Positions 14,750 through 23,208 are shown, counted from the first letter of the stretch. The stretch is 36,735 bases of DNA from a candidate division WWE3 bacterium RIFCSPHIGHO2_02_FULL_38_14 (GCA_001772865.1 MEVD01000001.1:5311-42045), one strand, 5' to 3'. The notes: a model not told the origin generated them from the letters alone. Numbers and translations: made by a program.

Positions 14750-15696
14750 TTCTTTAGTTCCTCCCATGATTTATTAAATAATTCCGACTCCGCAATGTTC
14801 TTTCTTTTTCCTAACTCCAGTATCATAACTCGTATTTTGTAATCCATAACAAATTCATAAAACCTTCTATCCTCTCTCAGTACAACATTAGCCCTTACTT
14901 TATTAACCAAGTTAATAAAAAAAGGGAACGGAATTATTAATTTTACCGAATTTAAGGTACTTTGGTATCTGTTTAGCGTTTTTTGATGGTCAATATCTGG
15001 TTCTATCGTATCTTTATTTAGATCTAAAAGGATTTTTATAGCGTTGGGTTTTTCTCTAAATGTTCTAAAGGATAAGTCCATGTCGTCAACTACACTTCCA
15101 AACTTATCTAAGAAGCTTTGATACATCATAACTTTTTTACTATTATCTGTTTCATTAGCAACTTCCCAAAGAGTCTGATTAAACTCCAAAACTTTATTGG
15201 GCATTCCTATAAGCAAATCTGAATATATATATTCTTTGTCTCTTGCTATTAATGGATAGATAAATTTAAAAAGCATTTCCCACCCCCAAGAAGCGAGACC
15301 AACATAGCCAATTCTTACAATTCCATAAGCAGACATTCGAATAGATTTTTCTATATTACCTATAAGCGCATTACTATCGACGGGTATCTCCATTTTATTA
15401 ACAAAGTCTATATTCTTTATATGGTAAGGTAAAAGGTTGTTCTTATACCAACGCTCCAATACCCACAATTCAAATAAAATATAAAGAAAAACCCCAAGGA
15501 CAATAGGAATTATGGGAAACGTAATTAAAAATCTTATGGTGAGTGAAAATATTGCTATAAGCGGGAAAACCCGAGTTAATGCCAGAATACCAATTTCCTT
15601 AGTAACTAAAGGTATTCTGAGAGTTGCTTCTAGCTTAGATTGCGGTTTTCTAAACCACTCAGGGTTGAGGAATCTAAAATGTCTAAGTTCTAACAT
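14746..15696 (-). CDS. Membrane protein resembling the central helical domain of PEP-synthase-like enzymes
   Basis: The 316-residue protein has two hydrophobic segments (about 36-57 and 61-81) and a helical remainder. Several stretches resemble the region between the ATP-grasp and phosphohistidine domains of PEP-synthase/rifampicin-phosphotransferase-like proteins: [20 protein letters not shown] (160-179), [20 protein letters not shown] (195-214) and [15 protein letters not shown] followed by the EEL near the C-terminus. The next gene, overlapping by 4 bp, supplies the phosphohistidine domain. Together they look like one enzyme split at a domain boundary and lacking the ATP-grasp part. The hydrophobic segments suggest membrane attachment. 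The homology is by eye and needs a profile search. Confidence 0.6.
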   Translation of the reverse strand: MLELRHFRFLNPEWFRKPQSKLEATLRIPLVTKEIGILALTRVFPLIAIFSLTIRFLITFPIIPIVLGVFLYILFELWVLERWYKNNLLPYHIKNIDFVNKMEIPVDSNALIGNIEKSIRMSAYGIVRIGYVGLASWGWEMLFKFIYPLIARDKEYIYSDLLIGMPNKVLEFNQTLWEVANETDNSKKVMMYQSFLDKFGSVVDDMDLSFRTFREKPNAIKILLDLNKDTIEPDIDHQKTLNRYQSTLNSVKLIIPFPFFINLVNKVRANVVLREDRRFYEFVMDYKIRVMILELGKRKNIAESELFNKSWEELKK

Positions 15697-15702
15697 AAGT
15701 AG

Positions 15703-15708
15703 ATTATA
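15703..15708 (-). promoter_or_regulatory. -10 element of the 316-residue membrane protein gene (leaderless)
   Basis: The minus strand has TATAAT ending six nt before the ATG at 15696. The -35 position is poor. The spacing is the same as at mreB, argS and the S66 peptidase gene. Confidence 0.55.
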
Positions 15709-15840
15709 GTCTAGTCACTTAATGCATCGGATATGCTTTTTAAAAGCTATTCCGGGAAACCTGCACTTTTCTATAAATTTTTACGGAATCAGATTTTTCG
15801 TGATGTAACCAACGAAATTTCTCGAGGCTGGTTTGTCAAA

Positions 15841-15916
15841 TGGTCAGGGACCCCGGACTCGAACCGGGAACCTCTACGTCCCGAACGTAGCGCGCTACCT
15901 ATTGCGCCAGTCCCTG
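15841..15916 (-). tRNA. tRNA-Pro (anticodon CGG)
   Basis: A full cloverleaf is readable on the minus strand. The acceptor stem is CAGGGAC with GTCCCTG, the anticodon arm CTACG-TTCGGGA-CGTAG gives CGG, and the T arm contains GGTTCGAGTCC. The discriminator is A and CCA is encoded. It is the last of three clustered tRNAs. Confidence 0.95.
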
Positions 15917-15957
15917 GCAATTTCTTGCTGCCCTCATAAACATCTTACCAGACTTTA

Positions 15958-16033
15958 TGGAGCCCCCACCCAGAGTTGAACTGGGATCTGAGGTTTAGGA
16001 AACCTCTGCTCTATCCGCTTGAGCTATGGGAGC
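15958..16033 (-). tRNA. tRNA-Arg (anticodon CCT)
   Basis: The minus strand folds as a cloverleaf with acceptor stem GCTCCCA and TGGGGGC (one G-T pair). The anticodon arm GAGGT-TTCCTAA-ACCTC gives CCT, which reads AGG. CCA is encoded at 15958-15960. Confidence 0.93.
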
Positions 16034-16036
16034 ACT

Positions 16037-16126
16037 TGGCGGAGAGGGTGGGACTCGAACCCACAATCCGCTTTTGGCGGAAACAGTTTTCAAGACTGTC
16101 CGGATAACCATTCCCTGCACCTCTCC
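16037..16126 (-). tRNA. tRNA-Ser (anticodon TGA)
   Basis: A 90-nt class II tRNA on the minus strand. The acceptor stem is GGAGAGG with CCTCTCC, the anticodon arm ACAGT-CTTGAAA-ACTGT gives TGA, and the long variable arm pairs TCCGC with GCGGA. The discriminator is G and CCA is encoded. Confidence 0.95.
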
Positions 16127-16148
16127 ATTGACTTGCCAACAAGCTACT

Positions 16149-16154
16149 ATCATA
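16149..16154 (-). promoter_or_regulatory. Possible -10 element of the tRNA-Ser-Arg-Pro cluster
   Basis: TATGAT on the minus strand (five of six matches) would start transcription at about 16142, some 16 nt before the tRNA-Ser 5' end. The -35 is weak. Confidence 0.35.
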
Positions 16155-16236
16155 AAGGAAATACATAGATTTTATCATGAAAAACTATAATTCTAACGAT
16201 TATAATCTGCCAACCATTCTAATATGCATTTCCCTT

Positions 16237-17316
16237 TCAACCGATCAAAATTTTATGAATTTGGGAAAACATATTCAAAACATAAGTCGCTGCCAGCATA
16301 GTGTTGGAAACCACACCACTGTCATCTTTAAATTCCCACGGCTTTTTGCTGACTTTAATCTCTCCATCCTCATATTTATACGAATATTCCTGCTGAAACT
16401 CATAGTCTTCTAAATAATCATGTGCAATTTCCACCGGGACGGCACTTCTCACAAGAACTTTCGGTATTCCATAAATAGTTATCGCCATCTTCATAAGTTT
16501 TTCGTCCAGATCAAGTCTCTCTTTTATAGACGCAACTCCGGACGCATCCCCTTCTTTTTCAACATATCTGGCATTGTTATATCCGCTGCAGTTTACATTG
16601 TCGCAAAGCAGATAAAATTTATTCTGCCCTGCATCGTAGTTTACAAACTTAGTCGGATTATATGTAAGTGACTTCGAAGTGTTGCAGACAGGACAAACCA
16701 GACGGTGCTTCATTCTGTTTTCAATCACTTCCAATGGTGTATCAACAAGAACAAAAAAGTCCGGGTCGTCTCTGTAATTTATTAAATCGCGAAAATACAA
16801 AGAATAAGACACCTGGTCAAGGTTTCTTGGCAGTCCGTCAATAAAAAGTGCTTTTCTTCCTATTTTTTCTATTTCCCGCTTAAGCAGAGGCAGTATTAAT
16901 TCCGTAGGGATACTTATTTTTCCCTGGCTTCTGTTTTCAATAGCTTCAAAAGCTTCTTCTATTGTCATAAGACCACGGTAATATTTTTCCAAGTAATGCC
17001 TCATATTTTTTTTCTCTGCCGACCTTGAAGAATCTACCAATATTTCGTGTACTTCGCGCACAATGTCGCCCACGGAAATATGCGCAAATCTCTCGCGGCC
17101 TAGTATTTCTTCAAGCATTTTGGCATAGGTACCTTTACCGGCCATTTTCTTGGCAAGCATAAACCCGACAAATGTATTATTTTCCAGAAACGACTTTACT
17201 TCATCAATTTTAGATCCCAGTTTTGCGTGAAAATACTCATACCTGCCGCCGGGATTGCTAAGACTATAAACCTTTCCGTTAGAAAGTTCTTTAGAATTAA
17301 AAATCGGAAAACCCAT
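16237..17316 (-). CDS. Adenylate-kinase-like protein with extensions and altered P-loop
   Basis: The 359-residue protein has an adenylate-kinase-type core at about residues 48-295. Visible parts are a P-loop ending in A59-G-K-G-T63, ISVGDIVRE (AMP-binding side), FIDGLPRNLDQV, and a zinc-type LID with C208-x2-C211 and C238-x4-C243, followed by IKERLDLDEK. It should phosphorylate nucleoside monophosphates. The P-loop is unusual: the canonical GxPGxGKGT reads A55-K-K-M-A-G-K-G-T, losing two glycines. Extensions of about 45 residues (N-terminal) and 65 residues (C-terminal) have no clear match. It starts five nt after the ndk stop, so both nucleotide kinases are cotranscribed. Activity on AMP is inferred. 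Confidence 0.75.
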   Translation of the reverse strand: MGFPIFNSKELSNGKVYSLSNPGGRYEYFHAKLGSKIDEVKSFLENNTFVGFMLAKKMAGKGTYAKMLEEILGRERFAHISVGDIVREVHEILVDSSRSAEKKNMRHYLEKYYRGLMTIEEAFEAIENRSQGKISIPTELILPLLKREIEKIGRKALFIDGLPRNLDQVSYSLYFRDLINYRDDPDFFVLVDTPLEVIENRMKHRLVCPVCNTSKSLTYNPTKFVNYDAGQNKFYLLCDNVNCSGYNNARYVEKEGDASGVASIKERLDLDEKLMKMAITIYGIPKVLVRSAVPVEIAHDYLEDYEFQQEYSYKYEDGEIKVSKKPWEFKDDSGVVSNTMLAATYVLNMFSQIHKILIG

Positions 17317-17321
17317 AAAAA

Positions 17322-17903
17322 CTAATACAAATACAAATCTTCGTGAATTCTTTTGTAAGACACAATCTCTTCTTTGCTAAACCACAGGTCTATTTCATAT
17401 TGGGCTTCTTCCTCAGAACCTGAAGCATGAATCAAATTATAAATGGTCCTCGACCTTCTATTTGCGGCAAGGGCCGAGTCCAGAGAAAAATCCCCTCTTA
17501 CGGTACCCGCCTGGGCTTTTGAGGGAACTGTATTGCCTACAAGAGCTCTCACCCTCTCAACAGCATTTACGCCTTCAAAAACAATAGCTAATACCGGTCC
17601 TGACTTTAGAAAATCTTCGTTCCATTTTTTTACAATTTCTCCTACTTTTAGGGGATCGGTTGCACCTACATTTTCCATTAAATCTATGCCGTTAGCTTCA
17701 CATTCGTCTATAGTTCTTTGTCCAACGGTAGATTTCCATTTTTCGGTATTTGGATAATGTTTCTCAGCTAATGCTTCGTTTGGCTGAATAAGCTTAACAG
17801 CCACCATTTTCAGGCCCGCCCTTTCAAATCTGTGAAGAATTTCCCCTACAATACCTCTTTTAACCGCGTCGGGTTTCATTAATACTAAAGACCTCTGAAT
17901 CAT
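17322..17903 (-). CDS. ndk: Nucleoside diphosphate kinase, long form
   Basis: The 193-residue enzyme transfers the gamma phosphate between nucleoside triphosphates and diphosphates through a phosphohistidine. The signature is present as NLIHASGSEEEA with H159, and the N-terminus LVLMKPDAVKRGIVGEI and the RGDF motif are typical. It is longer than the usual 135-150 residues because about 45 residues (51-100) are inserted between EKHY and SGPVLAIVFEG; longer NDKs of this sort occur in some archaea and CPR. It leads a two-gene unit with the adenylate-kinase-like gene. The ATG follows an extended -10-like TGATATCTT by six nt. Confidence 0.92.
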   Translation of the reverse strand: MIQRSLVLMKPDAVKRGIVGEILHRFERAGLKMVAVKLIQPNEALAEKHYPNTEKWKSTVGQRTIDECEANGIDLMENVGATDPLKVGEIVKKWNEDFLKSGPVLAIVFEGVNAVERVRALVGNTVPSKAQAGTVRGDFSLDSALAANRRSRTIYNLIHASGSEEEAQYEIDLWFSKEEIVSYKRIHEDLYLY

Positions 17904-17909
17904 GCGTGT

Positions 17910-17918
17910 AAGATATCA
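17910..17918 (-). promoter_or_regulatory. Extended -10-like element of ndk (leaderless)
   Basis: TGATATCTT on the minus strand ends six nt before the ndk ATG at 17903. The TG is conserved and the hexamer TATCTT matches four of six bases, so the call relies partly on the spacing shared with other genes. Confidence 0.4.
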
Positions 17919-17979
17919 AAAAGACACAAGGAGTTCAAGGATCCGCGTGAGTCAGGATTTGCTACATTACTAACTTTGT

Positions 17980-19080
17980 TCACAAAACTACTTCTTCCAG
18001 CTCAAAACTGTCGTCGTTATATATTTTTAAAAGAGAAAATCTCGGAGTCTGCAGATTTACTACACCATCGCCGGCTCTGGTTTTGGTAATCGCCCCTACC
18101 ACAATGTGTTTTAAATTCCCTTTTTCCGGATCAGTATTTGTACTCGAACTATGATGATCTCCCGCAATCACAGCTTTAACCTCGGATTCTCGTATTAAGG
18201 CCAAAATTTCCAACGCCTGCTTGCGTACCTCTTTTACTTCTTCACCGTTGACAACTCCCATTACTCTGTTATTGGTAGAGTGGTAAAGTGGCTGAGGAAC
18301 CAACACAAAGTCGGCATCCTCCAATTCCTTCGTAAACCAGTCCATTTGTGCTAAATCTATTACCGTATAGTTTGCACTATTATCAAGCATCACAAATTTA
18401 AATCCGCTTAAAGTCACACTTTGATAATTTTTCCCGAACACTTTAATAAAGTTCTCAGGGCCAACCGTTTTCCACAAATCGTGGTCGCCGGGCAGCGAAT
18501 AATATTTAATCCCGGAGTTGTCCATAACTTTTTTCGCACTTATTAAGGCTTCTTCAATCCCTAAATCTGTATAATCCCCTAAATAAAAAACCTGGGCGAT
18601 TTTTTTTTGCGCCGTCATTTCTAGAGCCTTGGCCAGCATATCATTGCTTTCGTGAGAATCACTCATTAAAGACACTGTTAAATACGCTTTGTTATCTTCT
18701 TCGCCCTCAACTTCTCCGGGCCGGCTGTTTGAAGTATTATCAGACGGGTCTTTTCCTTCCCCTCCGGCAGGTCTTACAGTAGACGCGGCCGAAATATCAG
18801 GACTTTCGAAGTTTTCTTCAGTTTCATTATCTGATCCTTCACCACTACCGCCTTCTCTGTTATCAAAAATTCCTGCCACCTTGCTCAGCTCGGATGGATC
18901 AACCCCGACTCTGCTAAGTAGCGGCTCAAATCTGTAAATATCAAATTCCGAAGCACCTTTTATAACAAATGAAACACCTAACACAAATGCTGACAATACC
19001 ACAACTGCGGCAAAAGTTCTTATTAATCGCCCCAAAACATTAGGCGGCACCTCTTTTTGTTTCTTTGATTTCAATGCCAT
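17980..19080 (-). CDS. Membrane-anchored calcineurin-like metallophosphoesterase
   Basis: The 366-residue protein has a basic N-terminus and one transmembrane helix (about 20-41). An acidic, Ser/Gly-rich linker (about 75-130) is followed by a calcineurin-like phosphoesterase domain. Metal-binding motifs appear in order: SDSH, GDYTD, GDHD, PLYHS and GDHHSSS. The catalytic domain should face outside the membrane. Such proteins hydrolyse phosphomono- or diesters, but the substrate is unknown; PLYHS at the usual H position supports an intact dimetal site. It has its own promoter with a TATAAT seven nt before the ATG. Confidence 0.85.
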   Translation of the reverse strand: MALKSKKQKEVPPNVLGRLIRTFAAVVVLSAFVLGVSFVIKGASEFDIYRFEPLLSRVGVDPSELSKVAGIFDNREGGSGEGSDNETEENFESPDISAASTVRPAGGEGKDPSDNTSNSRPGEVEGEEDNKAYLTVSLMSDSHESNDMLAKALEMTAQKKIAQVFYLGDYTDLGIEEALISAKKVMDNSGIKYYSLPGDHDLWKTVGPENFIKVFGKNYQSVTLSGFKFVMLDNSANYTVIDLAQMDWFTKELEDADFVLVPQPLYHSTNNRVMGVVNGEEVKEVRKQALEILALIRESEVKAVIAGDHHSSSTNTDPEKGNLKHIVVGAITKTRAGDGVVNLQTPRFSLLKIYNDDSFELEEVVL

Positions 19081-19087
19081 TTTTTAC

Positions 19088-19093
19088 ATTATA
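19088..19093 (-). promoter_or_regulatory. -10 element of the phosphoesterase gene (leaderless)
   Basis: TATAAT on the minus strand ends seven nt before the ATG at 19080. A TTGAAA lies upstream, but only 8 bp from the -10, so it is not a proper -35. Confidence 0.6.
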
Positions 19094-19143
19094 CTGCATA
19101 TTTTCAATAAAACCTTTAAAAAATGGGCAGTGCTGCGGATAAA

Positions 19144-21117
19144 TTACATTTTTCTGGGGGCTGTTATACCTAAAAGGAAAAGCCCGTTACTTAGCACTCT
19201 ATTGATAGAGGATGTCAACATCAATCTGAACTCCTTTGAAAACTCGTCCGGGGCGTTTAATATGGAAAGCTCGTTGTAAAAAGTATTATAGCGTTGGCAC
19301 AAATCATACAAATAATTGCATAAAATATTCGGAGCGAATTCCATAGCCGATCTTGCTACAATCTCCGGAAATTTATACAGACTTCTTAATACTGAAACTT
19401 CTTTGTCATTTATATTAGAGTTTTTCATAATATCCAAGTGGTATCCTATAAGGCTTTTATCAAACATCCAATTTGTTCTTTCCAAAACGGAGTTGGTTCT
19501 GGCATAAGTGTACTGGATGTAAGGGCCTGAAAATCCTTTAACATTCAGCGCATTGTCCAAATCAAAAACTATATCCTGAAATGTATTGAACTTAAGCATT
19601 TCAAATTTAACGGCGCCGTTTCTAACGTCTTTCAAAGATTCAAACTCTCCGTGGTCAGACATCAGTTTTTCATCCACCAGTTCAATAAAATCGTCAATTT
19701 TTATACCCCAGCCTTTTCTCCCGCTCATACCATACTTTTCTTTTCCGTCAGAAGTATCAATTCCAAGGTTTTGGGCTGTTTTCGGAGAAAGATATACAAA
19801 GCCGTAATTTATATGGGTCATATTTTGGGATTCTTCCTTAAAACCCAAATACTCCAGCGACTTTTTTACTACCTCCATAGCATAGGTCTGCTCGCCGCCT
19901 ATTACATTCAAAACTATGTCCACGCCCGAGAAGGAAATGTTTTTCTGCCCGTCGCCTTTCGAAGTAGTAAGCCATAAATCTTTGCTTTGAGTCCCGAATT
20001 CCGCTTTTTTGTAACCGAAATCAATTCCAATCAGCCCGAATTTCCACATATGGTAGGCAATATCTTTCCCGGTGTAAGTAGGAATCCCGTTAGCCCGGAC
20101 AATTATTTTATCCTCTTCTATTTCCTCATTTTTGTTTTCTTTAGTATTTTTACTTTCTTCGCTTTCTTCTTTCCCCTTTGCTGAGTTTGAAACCTTAACC
20201 AGCCAGCATCCTGCTGATTTACCTTCAGCAGCGTAATATACATTTTCATTCTGTTTCAGTTTCTCAAAGGCTTTCTCCCACATCTTTAAGGCTACAATAT
20301 CCGATTCATAGATTATTACGTCATAATCTACTCCCAGATTCTGGAATGTTTTTAACTGTTCCGCTAAAATTTTCTGCGCCAGCTCCTTTTGCTTAATTGA
20401 TTCCGTACTTGTAGAATCCTCAAGCTTATGCATTAAATTTTCCCGCTCCTTCTTTAAATCGTCATTTTCATTTATATAAGATTCCATTTTTGAATATACA
20501 TCCCAAGCGTAGTGATCATATTTTTTATATCCCGAAGGTTTTATATCCTGAAGTTTTTCTATTCCCATTGATGAGGTAGCAACCTGAACACCCAGGTCGT
20601 TAGTATAATACTGAACCTCAACGTGGTATCCTAAAAACTCGTAAGTTCTTTCAAGAAACTGTCCAAGGCAGGCGTTTCGAAGGTGGCCAATGTGGGCTGC
20701 TTTGTTCGGATTTACATTCGAATGTTCCAGGGCGACCCGTTTTTTATTTACCAATTCCGAAGACCCATAATCTTCCGGATCAGCCAAAATCAAATAGAGT
20801 ACACTAAATAACCATTCTTGGGATAATTTAAAGTTTATAAACCCCGGCTGTACGAAATTCACTTCTTCAAATATTTTGTACTTTTTGTCTATTTCGGTAA
20901 TTGAAAGCTCATACCCTCTTATCTCATAGCATATACTTTTAGCGATCTCAATTGGATTCTGCTTTACAGCTTTTGCCAATTCCATAGCAACATTAGTTGC
21001 ATAATCACCCCATTTTTCGTTTTCAGGGTGCTCCAAGTGGACTTTTTCCAGCTCAACGTCGTATTTCTGCTTTACAGCTTTTCTTATATACTGTTCCAGG
21101 ATGCTTTTTATATCCAT
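19144..21117 (-). CDS. argS: Arginine--tRNA ligase
   Basis: The 657-residue class I synthetase charges tRNA-Arg. The N-terminal Add-1 domain is followed by the HIGH signature as AHIGHLRN (141-148), the KMSKS counterpart as YGMSGRKG, and a DALR-type anticodon domain containing GPYIQYTYAR and ending in LLGITAPRKM. A charged low-complexity insertion (about 311-335, rich in Lys, Glu, Asn and Ser) interrupts the catalytic domain before IIVRANGIPTYTGKDIAYH. The ATG at 21117 is chosen because a TATTAT -10 lies six nt before it; an in-frame TTG at 21135 falls at the promoter itself. Confidence 0.95.
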   Translation of the reverse strand: MDIKSILEQYIRKAVKQKYDVELEKVHLEHPENEKWGDYATNVAMELAKAVKQNPIEIAKSICYEIRGYELSITEIDKKYKIFEEVNFVQPGFINFKLSQEWLFSVLYLILADPEDYGSSELVNKKRVALEHSNVNPNKAAHIGHLRNACLGQFLERTYEFLGYHVEVQYYTNDLGVQVATSSMGIEKLQDIKPSGYKKYDHYAWDVYSKMESYINENDDLKKERENLMHKLEDSTSTESIKQKELAQKILAEQLKTFQNLGVDYDVIIYESDIVALKMWEKAFEKLKQNENVYYAAEGKSAGCWLVKVSNSAKGKEESEESKNTKENKNEEIEEDKIIVRANGIPTYTGKDIAYHMWKFGLIGIDFGYKKAEFGTQSKDLWLTTSKGDGQKNISFSGVDIVLNVIGGEQTYAMEVVKKSLEYLGFKEESQNMTHINYGFVYLSPKTAQNLGIDTSDGKEKYGMSGRKGWGIKIDDFIELVDEKLMSDHGEFESLKDVRNGAVKFEMLKFNTFQDIVFDLDNALNVKGFSGPYIQYTYARTNSVLERTNWMFDKSLIGYHLDIMKNSNINDKEVSVLRSLYKFPEIVARSAMEFAPNILCNYLYDLCQRYNTFYNELSILNAPDEFSKEFRLMLTSSINRVLSNGLFLLGITAPRKM

Positions 21118-21123
21118 ATTTCG

Positions 21124-21152
21124 ATAATAAAGCAAAACGTGGAAATTATCTA
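21124..21152 (-). promoter_or_regulatory. Promoter of argS (leaderless)
   Basis: TAGATA (21147-21152), a 17-bp spacer and TATTAT (21124-21129) on the minus strand end six nt before the ATG at 21117. Confidence 0.6.
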
Positions 21153-21157
21153 CGACC

Positions 21158-22021
21158 CTATTTCAATTTAAATGATTTATTTTTATTTATTACTATGGAG
21201 ATATTTCCTAATTCGTCTGTTCTAAACACTTCGGTGCCATTTTTAGCATAATTTTCTATAACTTGAGGATCGGGATGACCGAATTTGTTTTTTCCTACCG
21301 AAATTACTGCAACTACCGGTTTCACTTCTTCTGTAAAATATTGGTCGTAGTTATATTTCGATCCGTGGTGGGGGATTTTCAGAACTTCCAAAGGTTCGTC
21401 AATACCGCATTTATTTTTAACAATCGAGGTCATTGACTTTAGTACTTTTGCACCGGCATCGCCGGTAAAAAGCGCTTCAAATCCCCCGTAATCCATACAA
21501 AGGAATACCGAGTGGTCATTTGTATTTTTCGGATTTAGATTCATAAATTCGGAAGGCATTAAAAAGTGGAATTCGACTCCGTCAATAACTTTATCAAAAC
21601 TTTTATTGCTGATTTTATTATCCCTTAGGGCATTAGAGTTAATAAATCCTTTATAAAGATCAGAATCTAGTGATTCAACCGGAATCCCCGGAAATACCAG
21701 CAATCCTGCTTTACACCTTTTCAGAATTCTGTTTACTCCGGTTAAGTGGTCCGCGTCGGGGTGGGTAATAATAACATAGTCAATATAGCAGTCCCAAAAG
21801 GGGATTCTGTCGTCTAAAAATGCATCTGAATCATAGTTAGGACCCCCGTCTATTAATATTGTCCGACCTAAAGGCGTAGTTATAAATATTGAGTCACCTT
21901 GACCGACATCTATAAAATCAAGGATGGTCTTCCCATTTTGCAAAGAACCTGCAAACTCAATAAATAAGGATTTAATTGCCACATACAACAGTAAAATAAC
22001 CAATAATTTAGGTTTGAACAT
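21158..22021 (-). CDS. ComEC C-terminal part: metallo-beta-lactamase-fold domain
   Basis: The 287-residue protein has an N-terminal hydrophobic helix and a metallo-beta-lactamase domain of the ComEC/Rec2 type. Visible motifs are FIDVGQGDSIFI, ILIDGGPN, the metal-binding THPDADHLTG, and KIPHHGSKYN, plus LFTGDAG. In ComEC this domain is thought to degrade the non-transported DNA strand. It overlaps the upstream channel gene by 14 bp in another frame, with AGAGAG before the ATG, so translation is likely coupled. It is a split ComEC or, less likely, the product of a frameshift. Confidence 0.88.
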   Translation of the reverse strand: MFKPKLLVILLLYVAIKSLFIEFAGSLQNGKTILDFIDVGQGDSIFITTPLGRTILIDGGPNYDSDAFLDDRIPFWDCYIDYVIITHPDADHLTGVNRILKRCKAGLLVFPGIPVESLDSDLYKGFINSNALRDNKISNKSFDKVIDGVEFHFLMPSEFMNLNPKNTNDHSVFLCMDYGGFEALFTGDAGAKVLKSMTSIVKNKCGIDEPLEVLKIPHHGSKYNYDQYFTEEVKPVVAVISVGKNKFGHPDPQVIENYAKNGTEVFRTDELGNISIVINKNKSFKLK

Positions 22022-23171
22022 ACTTTCTCTCTAAATTTGCTACAGACTCCAGTTTCTTTTTAAACAGCTGATATAAGACAAAGACTGCCAGATAATAAAC
22101 GATTAAATATATAGCATTTAGTTTTAAAGTTACAGACAAAAAGGGTATATTGGAAAAAAGCCTTAAAACCTGGACAAATATATCGAGAGGAGCATACAAA
22201 AAAAGTGAAACCGCAAATGCAAGGTAGTAATTTATAAAAGCGGAAAATAAAAAAGCCGCCCCCAGAATCGTGGATACCGGAATAGTCCATAAAATAATTG
22301 AATTTATAAAAGGGCTGAAGATACTTACCCGTCCGAAATTAATTGATATAACCGGCCAGACTAGTATTTGCGCTGAAAAAGAAGAAACCAAATCTTCCTG
22401 CAGTAAATTTTGTGATGATTTTGTCATACTTTGTTTGCTTATGATGGCGAAAAATGCCTTGACTATAGGCGAAAACATCAAAAGACTCAATGAAGCAAGA
22501 AAGCTAAGCTGAAAACTGAGGCTGTAAAGAAGACCGGGATCGAAAAATATCATAACCAAGCCTGAAAATAAGAGCAGCATTACAGGATCCAGTTTCCTTC
22601 CGTAAAACATTCCCAAACCCGAAACGCTGGACATGATCCACGCGCGAATTACCGGCGGTTCAAAACCTGAAATTACCGAATAAACTAAAGTCGCAATTAC
22701 CGCAATAAGATATTTTTTAAAAGAATATATGCCTCCTAAAAAAGATTTTAAGAAACTAAACAAAAGATTTATATTGTACCCTGAAACCACAACAACATGG
22801 ATCGTACCTGTGGCAATTAAGATGTCGTTAAACGTTGGGACGGTTTGGAGTTCGTCGATGCCCAAAACTATTCCCAGCAACAGTTCGCTGTGAGGGCTGG
22901 GATAAAAATTTCTGGCCTTTTGAATAGAACTATTCCTGAACCGGTCAATAAAGTTAAAATAATCAAACAAAGATGTACCGCCGGCCTCCGCCCTATCCCT
23001 ATCCAATCCTTCTTTTTCGTATTCTTTGTAGCTTTCGTAGCGAATTTTTTCTTTAACGCCGCAATGGCCGGCGCCGAAAGTACAAACGCTTAAAAAACGT
23101 ACCATGACAATAATTAATAATAGAATCAGAAATTTATTTCTTTTCAATTTTTCACAAATAAGATTCTGCAT
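22008..23171 (-). CDS. comEC: ComEC/Rec2 competence channel domain
   Basis: The 387-residue polytopic membrane protein contains the Competence domain that forms the DNA uptake channel in the inner membrane. GIVLGIDE and the conserved HVVVVSGYNINLL are present, followed by many transmembrane helices and FQLSFLASLSLLMF. The N-terminal OB-like DUF4131 domain found in full ComEC is very short or missing, and the metallo-beta-lactamase domain is encoded by the next gene. comEA lies 37 nt upstream. The set implies uptake of single-stranded DNA. Confidence 0.9.
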   Translation of the reverse strand: MQNLICEKLKRNKFLILLLIIVMVRFLSVCTFGAGHCGVKEKIRYESYKEYEKEGLDRDRAEAGGTSLFDYFNFIDRFRNSSIQKARNFYPSPHSELLLGIVLGIDELQTVPTFNDILIATGTIHVVVVSGYNINLLFSFLKSFLGGIYSFKKYLIAVIATLVYSVISGFEPPVIRAWIMSSVSGLGMFYGRKLDPVMLLLFSGLVMIFFDPGLLYSLSFQLSFLASLSLLMFSPIVKAFFAIISKQSMTKSSQNLLQEDLVSSFSAQILVWPVISINFGRVSIFSPFINSIILWTIPVSTILGAAFLFSAFINYYLAFAVSLFLYAPLDIFVQVLRLFSNIPFLSVTLKLNAIYLIVYYLAVFVLYQLFKKKLESVANLERKYVQT

Positions 23172-23208
23172 TATTGTTTTTGTAAATTCGGTTAACCTGG
23201 ATAAAAAC

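Noticed and set aside
15732-15752. Palindromic GCTTTT/AAAAGC stretch downstream of the tRNA cluster
   Set aside because: Almost no loop and no following U-tract; not convincing as a terminator.
15733-15939. Plus-strand open frame of 68 codons
   Set aside because: Its second half is the complement of tRNA-Pro and the rest has no recognisable features.
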